Shown piece after piece: positions 1 to 7,556 of a DNA stretch of 22,455 bases. Below the pieces are notes generated by a model, which saw nothing but the letters and a program-made list of their open reading frames with translations, ran no database searches and was not told the origin of the DNA. Within the stretch, counting starts at the first letter, position 1. Every line of letters starts with the position of its first letter. The translations under genes and the position numbers were made by a program. The stretch lies in NCBI GenBank assembly GCA_024235855.1, contig JACKLN010000018.1, forward strand, positions 1 through 22,455, written 5' to 3'. Source of the DNA: Burkholderiaceae bacterium. GTDB lineage: Bacteria > Pseudomonadota > Gammaproteobacteria > Burkholderiales > Burkholderiaceae_C.

Positions 1-1
1 G

Positions 2-478
2 GGGTCGAGCATCGGCAACTTCACGCCCGACGAGGCGCTGGCCTTGCTGCGCCAGATGCATGCGGCCTGCGAAGGTGGCGCGCTGCTCATCGGCGTCGAC
101 GGCGTGAAGGACACCGCCGTGCTGGAGGCCGCCTACGACGACCCGTTGGGCGTCACCGCCGCTTTCAACCTGAACCTGCTGCGGCACGTCAACGCGCTGA
201 TCGGCGCGGATTTCGACCTCCGCGCCTGGCAGCACGTGGCCTTCTTCGACGCCGGTGCGTCGCGCATCGAGATGCACCTGGCCGCGCGGGTGGCGCAGAC
301 GGTGCGCTGGCCCGGTGGGGAACGTCACTTCGAGGCCGGCGAACGCCTGCACACCGAGAATTCCTACAAGTACCGCCCGGCGGACTTCGAGGCCCTGCTG
401 CACGATGCCGGCTTCCGCGCCGTGACGCGCTGGTCCGAGGCGCGCGGCTGGTTCCACGTGTTCGCGGCCCAGGGGTGA
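2..478 (+). CDS. egtD: L-histidine N-alpha-methyltransferase EgtD, 3' part
   Basis: This is the C-terminal part (158 codons) of a SAM-dependent methyltransferase that trimethylates histidine to hercynine; the window begins inside the gene. The first visible residues are GSSIGNF, the conserved loop of the EgtD family, followed by the acidic-rich linker (GVDGVKD), the NLLRHVN helix and, near the end, TENSYKY, all typical of EgtD. The start codon and the first half are not visible, so the 5' boundary is the window edge and not a biological start. The stop overlaps the GTG start of the next gene by three bases. In this neighbourhood hercynine would be the acceptor for the EgtB-like enzyme encoded at 788-1999. 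The family assignment is firm; whether the cell makes ergothioneine, selenoneine or both cannot be seen from this gene alone. Confidence 0.9.
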   Translation, partial: GSSIGNFTPDEALALLRQMHAACEGGALLIGVDGVKDTAVLEAAYDDPLGVTAAFNLNLLRHVNALIGADFDLRAWQHVAFFDAGASRIEMHLAARVAQTVRWPGGERHFEAGERLHTENSYKYRPADFEALLHDAGFRAVTRWSEARGWFHVFAAQG

Positions 479-807
479 GCGAGGCGCTGCACTACCGATG
501 GCAGGGCGCGGACCTGTGGCTGGAACTGCAGGGCAAGCCCGGCGCGCGCCGCGACGGCTTCGGCCGGGTGCAGGGCGGGCGGCTGCAGGTGCAGATCGCC
601 GCGCCGCCGGAGGACGGCAAGGCCACGGCCCGCATGCTCGCCTTCCTGGCCGAGGCCTTCGACGTGCCGCGTGCGGCCGTGCTGCTGCGCTATGGCCAGG
701 CGAGCCCGAAGAAGGGCGTCACCGTGCTGGGGCCGCGGCGCCTGCCGCCCGAGGCGGCGGTCGAGGCACCGCCGGCGGCACCCGAGGTCAGGCCGCGCAG
801 GACCTGA
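475..807 (+). CDS. DUF167 (YggU-family) protein
   Basis: This is a 110-residue protein of the DUF167/YggU family, whose biochemical role is not established. The family pattern is clear: KPGARRDGFG near residue 20, RLQVQIAAPPEDGKAT in the middle, then FLAEAFDVP and a GQASPKKGVTV segment. The tail after about residue 88 is rich in Pro, Ala and Arg and is likely disordered. The start is GTG, read within the egtD stop (GTGA overlap), which suggests translational coupling to egtD. Its 3' end overlaps the 3' end of the opposing gene by 20 bases (788-807). It sits between egtD and the senA-like gene, but DUF167 genes occur in many other contexts, so a role in selenium or sulfur metabolism would be speculation. 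Confidence 0.87.
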   Translation: MSEALHYRWQGADLWLELQGKPGARRDGFGRVQGGRLQVQIAAPPEDGKATARMLAFLAEAFDVPRAAVLLRYGQASPKKGVTVLGPRRLPPEAAVEAPPAAPEVRPRRT

Positions 808-1999
808 AGCCCGCGAACAGGTCGTTGCGGTCGGCCGGAAAGTAGTTGCGGTAGTGCGGGTGGCGCATGCAGTCCAGCGTGGCGAAACTGGCGCCGCGCA
901 GCACCGGGCGCCCGTCGAACCAGGGCTGCGAATAGTCGCGGTAGGGGTGGGCCACGAAGCCGGGCCAGGATTCGAACGCGGAGGCGGTCCACTCCCAGAC
1001 CTCGCCCCAGGCGAACCCGTCGGCGTTCAGCGCCGCCCACTGCCATTCGGCTTCGGTGGGCAGGCGGCGGCCGGCCCAGCGGCACCAGGCCTCGGCCTCG
1101 TGGCGGGTCAGGTGCATCACCGGTTCGTCGTCGGTCATCGGCACCCAGGTGCCGAAGGCAGCGCGCTGCCAGGTGCCGTCTTCCTGCACCAGGTGGCGCG
1201 GCCGGCCGGTGCTGTGCCGCTGGCGCCAGGCCCAGCCGGCGTCGGTCCACCACTGTGCGTCGTCGTAGCCGCCGGCGTCGATGAAGGGGCGGAAGCGCGC
1301 CCAGGTCACCGGGCTGCGGTCGATCGCGTAGGGCGCCAGTGTCACCGGCAGGCGGCCACCCTCGTTGTCGAAATGGAAGCCCGGGCCGGCGTGGCCGAGC
1401 ACCATCTCGCCGCCGGTGCAGGCCACTTCGCCGGCCGGGCCCGGTGCCGGCCCGTTGCGCGGCAGGGCCGCCGTGATGGGCAGCGCCAGGTGCTGCGCCA
1501 TGTAGACCGCGGCCTCGGCGTGCATCGCCTCGTGCGCCAGCGCCCAGCGGAAGAAGAACAGCGCGTCGTCGTCGTCCGGCACCGTGGCCAGCAGGGCGAG
1601 CGTGCGTTCGCGGACCTGCGCCGCGTAGCGCCGCGTGCGCACAGGGTCAGGCAGGTCCAGGTGCCAGCGCCGGGTGTGGGCGATGGCGCTGCTGTCGTAG
1701 AGCGCGTCGGCCTGCGGCAGCACCGACGCGCCCAGGCCCACCTGAGGATCCGCTGCCGCGCCGCGCAGCCGCTCCGGGTTGCGCGCCAGCCAGCGCTCCT
1801 CGAACCAGGCCACGTGGCCGAGTTCCCAGCGCGGCGGGTTCAGTTCCGGTGCGTAGCGGATCTCCATCGAGGCCGGCAGCACCGCGCGCCAGGCGTCGAA
1901 CAGGGCCAGCGTGTGCGTCCGCGTGGCCTCCAGCGCGCCGGCCAGCCAGGCCGCGCCTGCCTGACGCAGCGCGGCGCCGGGGGCGAGGTCAGCGGACAA
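788..1999 (-). CDS. senA: Selenoneine synthase SenA (EgtB-like non-heme iron enzyme)
   Basis: This 403-residue EgtB-family protein is predicted to form a carbon-selenium bond between hercynine and a selenosugar using iron and oxygen. The N-terminal DinB-like half carries the three-histidine iron site: His62 in LGHVAWFEERW, and His156 and His160 in HEAMHAE (HX3HXE). The C-terminal half, from about residue 185, is a formylglycine-generating-enzyme (FGE/SUMF1) fold with GRRLPTEAEWQWA, EVWEWT and RGASFAT. There is no methyltransferase domain, so it is not OvoA. EgtB from the ergothioneine pathway is the close alternative; the SenA call rests on the adjacent senB-like and selD-like genes. The start is TTG at 1999: an in-frame stop lies just upstream at 2012-2014 and no ATG occurs before residue 45. 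The TTG shares base 1999 with the senB ATG on the other strand. Confidence 0.82.
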   Translation of the reverse strand: MSADLAPGAALRQAGAAWLAGALEATRTHTLALFDAWRAVLPASMEIRYAPELNPPRWELGHVAWFEERWLARNPERLRGAAADPQVGLGASVLPQADALYDSSAIAHTRRWHLDLPDPVRTRRYAAQVRERTLALLATVPDDDDALFFFRWALAHEAMHAEAAVYMAQHLALPITAALPRNGPAPGPAGEVACTGGEMVLGHAGPGFHFDNEGGRLPVTLAPYAIDRSPVTWARFRPFIDAGGYDDAQWWTDAGWAWRQRHSTGRPRHLVQEDGTWQRAAFGTWVPMTDDEPVMHLTRHEAEAWCRWAGRRLPTEAEWQWAALNADGFAWGEVWEWTASAFESWPGFVAHPYRDYSQPWFDGRPVLRGASFATLDCMRHPHYRNYFPADRNDLFAGFRSCAA

Positions 2000-2976
2000 T
2001 GTCTGCTCCGATCATGAAACCGATCCTCTGTCTGGTGACGCCGGCCCTGGCCAACGCCAACAACGGCAACTGGCAGACGGCGCGGCGTTGGGCACGTTTT
2101 CTGGCCGAGGATTATCGGGTGCGGCTCTGCGTCGACTGGGACGGTGCACCCGCCGACGCGATGCTGGCGCTGCACGCACGCCGCTCGGCGCCGTCGATCC
2201 ATGCCTTCGCTCGGGCCCATCCGGCGCGGCCGCTGGTGGTGGCGCTGACCGGCACCGACCTCTACCGCGACATCGCCGTCGACGCCGATGCACAGCGTTC
2301 GCTGGCGTTGGCGTGGCGGCTCATCGTGCTGCACGAGCGCGCCCCCGATGACCTGCCGACGGCCGTGCGCGGCAAGGCCGTGGTGTGCTTCCAGTCCACA
2401 CCGGCGCGGGCACCGCTGCCGAAGACCGACCGCCACCTGCGCGCCCTGATGGTGGGCCACCTGCGCGATGAGAAGTGGCCGCAGACGCTGTGGGCCGCCG
2501 CGGCGCAGCTGCATGGCCGCGCCGACATCCTGATCGACCACATCGGCGCGCCGCTGGATCCCGCACTGGGGTCTGCGGCCCAGGTCTGCGCCGCCGCGCA
2601 CCCGCACTACCGATGGCTGGGCGCCCGGCCGCACGGCGAGACGCTGCGCCGCATCCGCCAGGCCCATGTGCTGGTGCACACCAGCCGCATGGAAGGCGGC
2701 GCCCACGTGGTGCTGGAGGCCGTGCGCCGCGGCACGCCGGTGCTGGCCTCGCGCATCCCGGGCAACGTGGGCATGCTCGGCCCCGACTACGGCGGCTACT
2801 TCCCGCCGGGCGACGCGGCCGCGCTGGCGACCCTGCTGCAGCGTGCCCGCGACGACCCGGCTATGCTGAAAGCTTTGGCGGCGCAGTGCGACCAACGCGC
2901 GCCGTTGTTCGACCCTGAGACGGAACGACACACCCTGCGCGAGACCCTGCGCCAAGCCCTGGAGGCCCGACCATGA
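1999..2976 (+). CDS. senB: Selenosugar synthase SenB (TIGR04348-type glycosyltransferase)
   Basis: This is a 325-residue GT-B-fold glycosyltransferase of the TIGR04348 type. In the selenoneine pathway the family member SenB uses selenophosphate and a UDP-sugar to make a 1-seleno sugar. Visible hallmarks are CLVTPA and GNWQTARRWARFL at the N-terminus, LHARRSAPSI and PLVVALTGTDLYRDI in the middle, then HTSRMEGGAHVVLEAV and GTPVLASRIPGN in the C-terminal nucleotide-sugar domain. The ATG at 1999 has a GAGG ten bases upstream. The in-frame ATG at 2014 (MKPILCLVTPA) fits the usual family N-terminus equally well and is a real alternative. The stop overlaps the next start (ATGA at 2973-2976), with a GGAGG at 2961-2965, so coupling to the selenophosphate synthetase is likely. 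Confidence 0.85.
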   Translation: MSAPIMKPILCLVTPALANANNGNWQTARRWARFLAEDYRVRLCVDWDGAPADAMLALHARRSAPSIHAFARAHPARPLVVALTGTDLYRDIAVDADAQRSLALAWRLIVLHERAPDDLPTAVRGKAVVCFQSTPARAPLPKTDRHLRALMVGHLRDEKWPQTLWAAAAQLHGRADILIDHIGAPLDPALGSAAQVCAAAHPHYRWLGARPHGETLRRIRQAHVLVHTSRMEGGAHVVLEAVRRGTPVLASRIPGNVGMLGPDYGGYFPPGDAAALATLLQRARDDPAMLKALAAQCDQRAPLFDPETERHTLRETLRQALEARP

Positions 2977-4031
2977 ACAAGCCCGAGACCCCTGCCGAAC
3001 CCCGCCTGACCTCGCTGTCGCATGGCGGCGGCTGCGGCTGCAAGATAGCGCCCGGCGTGCTCAGCGAGATCCTCAAGGGCACCACCGGCATGCCGGTGCC
3101 GCCGCAGCTGCTGGTGGGCATCGAGACCGCCGACGACGCCGCCGTCTACCAGCTCAACGACGAGCAGGCCCTGATCGCGACCACCGACTTCTTCATGCCC
3201 ATCGTCGACGACCCGTTCGACTTCGGCCGCATCGCCGCCACCAACGCGATCAGCGACGTGTATGCCATGGGCGGCACGCCGATCATGGCGCTGGCGCTGG
3301 TGGGCATGCCGATCAACGTGCTGTCCACACAGACCATCGGGCGCATCCTGGAAGGCGGCAACGCGGTCTGCCGCGCTGCGGGCATCCCGATCGCCGGGGG
3401 CCACACCATCGACTCGGTGGAGGCCATCTACGGCCTGGTGGCGCTGGGCCTCGTGCATCCGAAGCGGGTGAAGAAGAACGCCGATGCGCGTGCCGGCGAC
3501 CGCCTGATCCTGGGCAAGCCGCTGGGCGTGGGCGTGCTCAGCGCCGCGCTGAAGAAGGAGCAGCTCTCGCCGGCCGGCTACGAGCAGATGATCGCCAGCA
3601 CCACGCGGCTGAACACGCCGGGGCCGGAACTGGCGATGCTCGACGGCGTGCATGCGATCACCGACGTCACCGGTTTTGGCCTCGCCGGTCATGGACTCGA
3701 ACTGGCGCGCGGTGCGAAGGCGCAGGCGGTGATCGACTGGGCGCGGGTGCCGCTGCTGGGTGGGGTGCGTGAGATGGCCGCCCAGGGCTTCGTCACCGGC
3801 GCCTCCGGCCGCAACTGGGCGGGCTACGGCGCCGACGTGGCCTTGCCCGCGGGCTTTGCCGCCGAGGACCGTGCGCTGCTGACCGACCCGCAGACCAGCG
3901 GCGGTCTGCTGGTCTCCTGCGACGCGAGTAGCGTCGGCGCGGTGATGGACGTCTTCCGTCGCCATGGTTTCGACGCGGCGGCGGAGATCGGCGAGGTGGT
4001 GGCCGGCGCGCCCGGGCTCACGGTGCGCTGA
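2973..4031 (+). CDS. senC: Selenophosphate synthetase (SelD family; SenC of the selenoneine cluster)
   Basis: This is a 352-residue selenide, water dikinase, which makes selenophosphate from selenide and ATP. The catalytic segment HGGGCGCKI carries Cys21, aligned with E. coli Cys17, and Lys24, aligned with Lys20. Codon 21 is TGC, so this is the cysteine and not the selenocysteine form. ATDFFMPIVDDPFDFG, the Gly/Asp-rich metal- and ATP-binding stretch, and the C-terminal LTDPQTSGGLLVSC are typical of SelD. The length matches the family. It overlaps senB by four bases, which argues that selenophosphate is made for the selenosugar step. It could also serve, or be the only, SelD of the cell: no selA, selB or selU lies in this window. 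The stop is 19 bases from the convergent aldo/keto reductase stop. Confidence 0.92.
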   Translation: MNKPETPAEPRLTSLSHGGGCGCKIAPGVLSEILKGTTGMPVPPQLLVGIETADDAAVYQLNDEQALIATTDFFMPIVDDPFDFGRIAATNAISDVYAMGGTPIMALALVGMPINVLSTQTIGRILEGGNAVCRAAGIPIAGGHTIDSVEAIYGLVALGLVHPKRVKKNADARAGDRLILGKPLGVGVLSAALKKEQLSPAGYEQMIASTTRLNTPGPELAMLDGVHAITDVTGFGLAGHGLELARGAKAQAVIDWARVPLLGGVREMAAQGFVTGASGRNWAGYGADVALPAGFAAEDRALLTDPQTSGGLLVSCDASSVGAVMDVFRRHGFDAAAEIGEVVAGAPGLTVR

Positions 4032-4050
4032 AGCGGCGGGTGCGCGGCCC

Positions 4051-5070
4051 TCAGCCCCGTGGCTGGCGGCCGGTGACCGGGTAGAGCGGGTCGGTGTAGC
4101 CATGCGTGGATGCGTGGCCGGGGCGCACCAGGCTGTCGACGAAGGCCTCGTCCTCGGCATCGGCGCGCACCGACAGCGCCGAGACATAGTCCTGCCATTG
4201 CGCCAACGTGCGCGGGCCGGCGATCACGCCGGTGACCATGCGGTTGTTCAGCGCCCAGGCCACGGCCAGCTGCACCGGTGTCAGGCCGCGTTCACGCGCG
4301 TGGGCCACGAAGCGCTGGGCCAGCGCCAGCGACTCCGGGCGCCATTCGGTCTGCATCAGCCGCCGGTCCTGGCGCGCGGCCCGGCTGTCGTCGGGCGGGG
4401 CGCTGCCGGGCAGGTACTTGCCGCTGAGCACGCCGCGCGCCAGCGGGCTGTAGACCACCGCGCCGACGCCGTAGTGGGCGCAGGCCGGCAGCAGTTCATC
4501 TTCGATGCCGCGCGTCATCGCGCTGTAGGGCGGCTGGCAGGCGATGGGCGGCGGCACGCCCATGCTGCGGGCGGTCTCCACCAGGCGGGCCAGGCGCCAG
4601 GCGCGGAAGTTCGACACCCCGTAGTAGCGCACCTTGCCCGCCTCGATCAGCCGCGCCATCGCCGACAGCGTCTCCTCCGCCGGCGTGGTCTCGTCGTCGC
4701 GATGCATCCAGTAGAGGTCGATCCAGTCGGTGTCCAGGCGCTGCAGACTGCGGTCCACCGCCAGCGTCATCCAGCGGCGCGACAGGCCGCGGTCATTGGC
4801 ACGCTCGCTGCCCGGGTTGGCGAACTTGGTGGCCAACACCCAGGATTCGCGGTCACGCCGGATGAGCTGGCCCACCATGCGCTCGCTGGCGCCGACGCCA
4901 TAGCTGTCGGCGGTGTCGATCGCGAACAGGCCGTGCTCGCGGGCCAGGTCCAGCATGTGGTCGGCCTCGTCGGCGTCGGTGCGGTCGCCGAACATCATGG
5001 TGCCCAGCCACAGGGCAGGCACCTTCAGGCCGCTGGCGCCCAGCGGGCGGATGGGGTGCAGGGAGCTCAT
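4051..5070 (-). CDS. Aldo/keto reductase
   Basis: This is a 339-residue NADPH-dependent aldo/keto reductase with the usual TIM-barrel sequence. The catalytic tetrad is visible: Asp52 and Tyr57 in IDTADSYGVGASE, Lys82 in LATKFAN and His123 in LYWMHRDD. The C-terminal cofactor region contains AWALNNRMVTGVIAGPRTLAQ. The overall pattern (PLGASGLKVPALWLGTMMFG, QPPYSAMTRGIE, YSPLARGVLSGKY) fits the YajO/AKR11-like oxidoreductases, whose physiological substrates are mostly unknown. The ATG at 5070 was chosen because the family N-terminus starts there; the open frame continues upstream only through antisense sequence of the next gene. The gene is divergent from the RlmN-like gene with 21 bases between start codons, so each promoter probably lies in the other's coding sequence or in this gap. 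Confidence 0.9.
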   Translation of the reverse strand: MSSLHPIRPLGASGLKVPALWLGTMMFGDRTDADEADHMLDLAREHGLFAIDTADSYGVGASERMVGQLIRRDRESWVLATKFANPGSERANDRGLSRRWMTLAVDRSLQRLDTDWIDLYWMHRDDETTPAEETLSAMARLIEAGKVRYYGVSNFRAWRLARLVETARSMGVPPPIACQPPYSAMTRGIEDELLPACAHYGVGAVVYSPLARGVLSGKYLPGSAPPDDSRAARQDRRLMQTEWRPESLALAQRFVAHARERGLTPVQLAVAWALNNRMVTGVIAGPRTLAQWQDYVSALSVRADAEDEAFVDSLVRPGHASTHGYTDPLYPVTGRQPRG

Positions 5071-5091
5071 CGGGCGACGATACTCCCGCCC

Positions 5092-6114
5092 GTGCGGATT
5101 CATGACATCGAGCATCGCTTGCGCGCCCTGGGCGCCGGGCCGGGCCACGTGGCGCGCGTGCTGCGCCACTGGGTGCAGGCGCGCCCGCAGGACGCCAGCC
5201 GGCGTGCCATCGCCGATTTCCTGCCGAAGACACTGCGCGCCGCGCTGCCGGCGCTGGAGGCCGAGCTGGCGGCGCTGGCCCGCCTGCGCGAGCGGCACCC
5301 GGGCGCAGACGGCTCGGCACGGCTGCTGGTGGACCTGGTCGACGGCCAGACCGTGGAGACGGTGCTGCTGCCGCGCCAGGGCGTGTGCGTGTCCACGCAG
5401 CTCGGCTGTGCGGTGGGCTGCGGTTTCTGCATGACCGGCCGCAGCGGCCTGCTGCGCCAGCTGGGCAGCGCCGAGATCGTGGCCCAGGTGGCGCTGGCGC
5501 GCACGCTGCAGCCCGTGCGCAAGGTGGTTTTCATGGGCATGGGCGAGCCGGCGCACAACCTGGACAACGTGCTCGAGGCCATCGACCTGCTGGGCACCCA
5601 GGGCAACCTGGCGCACAAGCAGCTGGTGTTCTCCACCGTCGGCGATGCACGCGCCTTCGAGCGCCTGCCGCAGGGCGTAGTGAAGCCGGCGCTGGCGCTG
5701 TCGCTGCATTCGATGAATGCCGAGCGGCGCGCGCAACTCCTGCCCCGGGCGCCGCGCTGGGCACCGGCGGACCTGCTGGGCGAAGCGCTGGCCTATGCGC
5801 GCGCCACGGGCTACCCGCTGCAGGTGCAGTGGACGCTGCTGGCTGGCGTCAACGATGGCGACGACGAGCTCGAGGCCCTGGTGCCGGCGCTGCAGGGGCA
5901 GCCGGCGATCCTGAACATGATCCCCTACAACGCGGTCGAGGGCCTGGACTTCCGCCGCCCCGATGCCGACCGCGTCACGACCATCTTCCGCGGGTTGAAC
6001 CAGCGCGGCGTGCTCACGCGCATGCGGCAGTCGGCAGGGCAGGACGTGGATGCCGGCTGTGGGCAGTTGCGGGCGCGCGTGGTGCACGTGCGGCGCGCCG
6101 CAGCGCCGGCCTGA
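5092..6114 (+). CDS. RlmN-family radical SAM RNA methyltransferase (short paralog)
   Basis: This is a 340-residue member of the RlmN/Cfr family of radical SAM enzymes, which methylate C2 or C8 of adenines in RNA. The iron-sulfur motif CX3CX2C is Cys106, Cys110 and Cys113 (GCAVGCGFC). The two additional family cysteines are present: Cys99 (VCVSTQ) and Cys323 near the end (DAGCGQL), matching E. coli RlmN Cys118 and Cys355. GMGEPAHNLDNV, ALSLHSMNAERR and the NMIPYNAVEG loop are also as expected. The start is GTG at 5092; no in-frame ATG precedes the conserved region. The canonical Burkholderiales rlmN usually lies elsewhere, near ndk or hisS, so this may be a second copy whose RNA target is not known. 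It converges on the next gene with four bases between stops. Confidence 0.85.
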   Translation: MRIHDIEHRLRALGAGPGHVARVLRHWVQARPQDASRRAIADFLPKTLRAALPALEAELAALARLRERHPGADGSARLLVDLVDGQTVETVLLPRQGVCVSTQLGCAVGCGFCMTGRSGLLRQLGSAEIVAQVALARTLQPVRKVVFMGMGEPAHNLDNVLEAIDLLGTQGNLAHKQLVFSTVGDARAFERLPQGVVKPALALSLHSMNAERRAQLLPRAPRWAPADLLGEALAYARATGYPLQVQWTLLAGVNDGDDELEALVPALQGQPAILNMIPYNAVEGLDFRRPDADRVTTIFRGLNQRGVLTRMRQSAGQDVDAGCGQLRARVVHVRRAAAPA

Positions 6115-6118
6115 ACCA

Positions 6119-7504
6119 CTAGCGTCCGCTTTCGCGGGCGGATGCCTGAGCCGCTTCCCGACCCTGGAGCCGCTTGCGCACCAGGTTGATGTGGGCCCGC
6201 AGCTGGTAGAGCTCGTGCGTGAGGGCCAGCGGCAGGCCGATGTGTTCCACCTGCCGGTCGGTGTGCTCGAGCCTTTCACGCAAGGCGGGCAGGTCGGCAT
6301 CCGGCGCGTCGAGCGCGGTCTCGATGGCGCGCAGGTGGGCGTACCAGCGAAACACGCGCGAGCGCAGGCGCAGGTTCACCAGCGGCGGCAGCACGCGCGA
6401 CAGCGGCACCATCGCCGCCAGCAGCGGCAGCAGCACGATCCACATGCGGTCGATGAAGTTGGCCAGCCAGAAGGGCAGGTAGCGCTGCAGCCAGGGCTTG
6501 CCGTCGCGGTAGAAGCGCTCGGCCTCGGGCGACAGCGGCAGGCCGTCGGTGGCCGGGCTGGGCAGCTCGCCGGCGGACTGGAACCAGCCGGGTTCGCCGT
6601 GCACCTGGCGCGCGGCCTGCACGAGCAGCTGCACGAGGGCCGGGTGCAGGTCGGCCCGCGCCACCAGAGAGGCGCTGGCGGCCACCAGCGGCACGTCCTG
6701 CGGCGGCCGGTCGCCGGCCAGATCGATCAGCCCTCGCGGCAGGGTCACGGCGCGCAGGAAGGGCAGGCGCCGCGCGTAGGCCTCGGCCTGCGGAAAGGGC
6801 AGCAGCGCCACTTCCGGGGTCTGCAGCAGGTACTGCACCAGCGGGGCGTCGGGGGCGGCCACCATCACCAACGCATCGATCGTGCCTTGCACCAGCGCGA
6901 CCACGCCCTGCACGCTGGGGCTGCTGTCCAGCGTCACGACATCGGCGGCCAGACCGCTGACCGCGGCCAGCTGCGCGAACAGTGGGCCACCGCCGCCGCC
7001 CGCCGGGCCGGTGTTGATGCGCCAGCCGGCGAGGTCGGCCAGCCGCTGGGGCGGGGGTGCGGGGCGGCCCTTCGGCCCCGTGCGCTCGCGACGGTAGAAG
7101 ATCCAGATCGGCTCGTAGGCCACCCGGCCGAGCGAGACCAGCTCATCGCCCGAGGCCGTGCCCGGGTTCTCCCCGCCGCTTTGCACGAAGGCCGCCTGCA
7201 CGCCGGAGGCAGGGTCGCGCAGCAGCGCCAGGTTCTCGGCCGAACCCTGCGTGGCGCGCAGGTCCACCTGCAGGCGCTCGGTGCGCAGGTAGGGCAGGTA
7301 GCGTTCGGCCAGTTCGGCGTAGGCGCCCTGCGCCGGACCGGTGGCGATGACGATGTGGCGGTCAGGTGTCGGGTCCAGCCAGCGCCAGGCGCCCCAGAGC
7401 AGCGCCACCAGGGCGAGCAGGCACAGGGCCACGACCAGCGGCCCGGCGGCCAGCAGGCGGACCATCCAGCGCGGGCCGGATTCGATGCCATCCGGGCGGT
7501 TCAT
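6119..7504 (-). CDS. TAXI-family TRAP-type solute-binding protein with membrane segments
   Basis: This is a 461-residue membrane-anchored protein with a TAXI-type solute-binding domain. A hydrophobic segment at about residues 15-40 (LLAAGPLVVALCLLALVALL) serves as signal or anchor. HIVIATGPAQGAYAELAERY begins the binding domain, followed by GSAENLALLRDPASGVQAAFVQ and YEPIWIFYRR, all typical of TAXI proteins. A second hydrophobic stretch at about 353-373 (MWIVLLPLLAAMVPL) is followed by a roughly 90-residue helical, charged tail. This two-segment form differs from free periplasmic TAXI proteins. No TRAP permease gene is adjacent, so transport is not shown and a sensing role is possible. The ATG at 7504 was chosen; a GTG at 7513 would add three residues. 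The GntR gene lies 52 bases upstream on the same strand. Confidence 0.82.
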   Translation of the reverse strand: MNRPDGIESGPRWMVRLLAAGPLVVALCLLALVALLWGAWRWLDPTPDRHIVIATGPAQGAYAELAERYLPYLRTERLQVDLRATQGSAENLALLRDPASGVQAAFVQSGGENPGTASGDELVSLGRVAYEPIWIFYRRERTGPKGRPAPPPQRLADLAGWRINTGPAGGGGGPLFAQLAAVSGLAADVVTLDSSPSVQGVVALVQGTIDALVMVAAPDAPLVQYLLQTPEVALLPFPQAEAYARRLPFLRAVTLPRGLIDLAGDRPPQDVPLVAASASLVARADLHPALVQLLVQAARQVHGEPGWFQSAGELPSPATDGLPLSPEAERFYRDGKPWLQRYLPFWLANFIDRMWIVLLPLLAAMVPLSRVLPPLVNLRLRSRVFRWYAHLRAIETALDAPDADLPALRERLEHTDRQVEHIGLPLALTHELYQLRAHINLVRKRLQGREAAQASARESGR

Positions 7505-7556
7505 GCGCGTCACGATAGCCGAGGACCGCGAAGCGGATCGGCGCCGCCACGCCGCG

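Noticed and set aside
788..1999. OvoA (5-histidylcysteine sulfoxide synthase) as identity of the EgtB-like gene
   Set aside because: OvoA has an additional C-terminal methyltransferase domain and is much longer; this protein ends after the FGE-like domain.
671..2017. Long open frame on the plus strand opposite the EgtB-like gene
   Set aside because: Arg/Ala/Gly/Val-rich translation with no recognizable motif; it is the antisense shadow of a gene with clear catalytic residues in very GC-rich DNA.
3033..3044. Selenocysteine at the SelD active site
   Set aside because: The catalytic codon is TGC (Cys21); there is no in-frame TGA to recode.
3964..5091. Upstream extension of the RlmN-like frame
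   Set aside because: It runs antisense through the aldo/keto reductase, gives low-complexity sequence, and family similarity begins only after GTG 5092.
5071..6300. Upstream extension of the aldo/keto reductase frame on the minus strand
   Set aside because: It is antisense to the RlmN-like gene and the enzyme's normal N-terminus starts at 5070.
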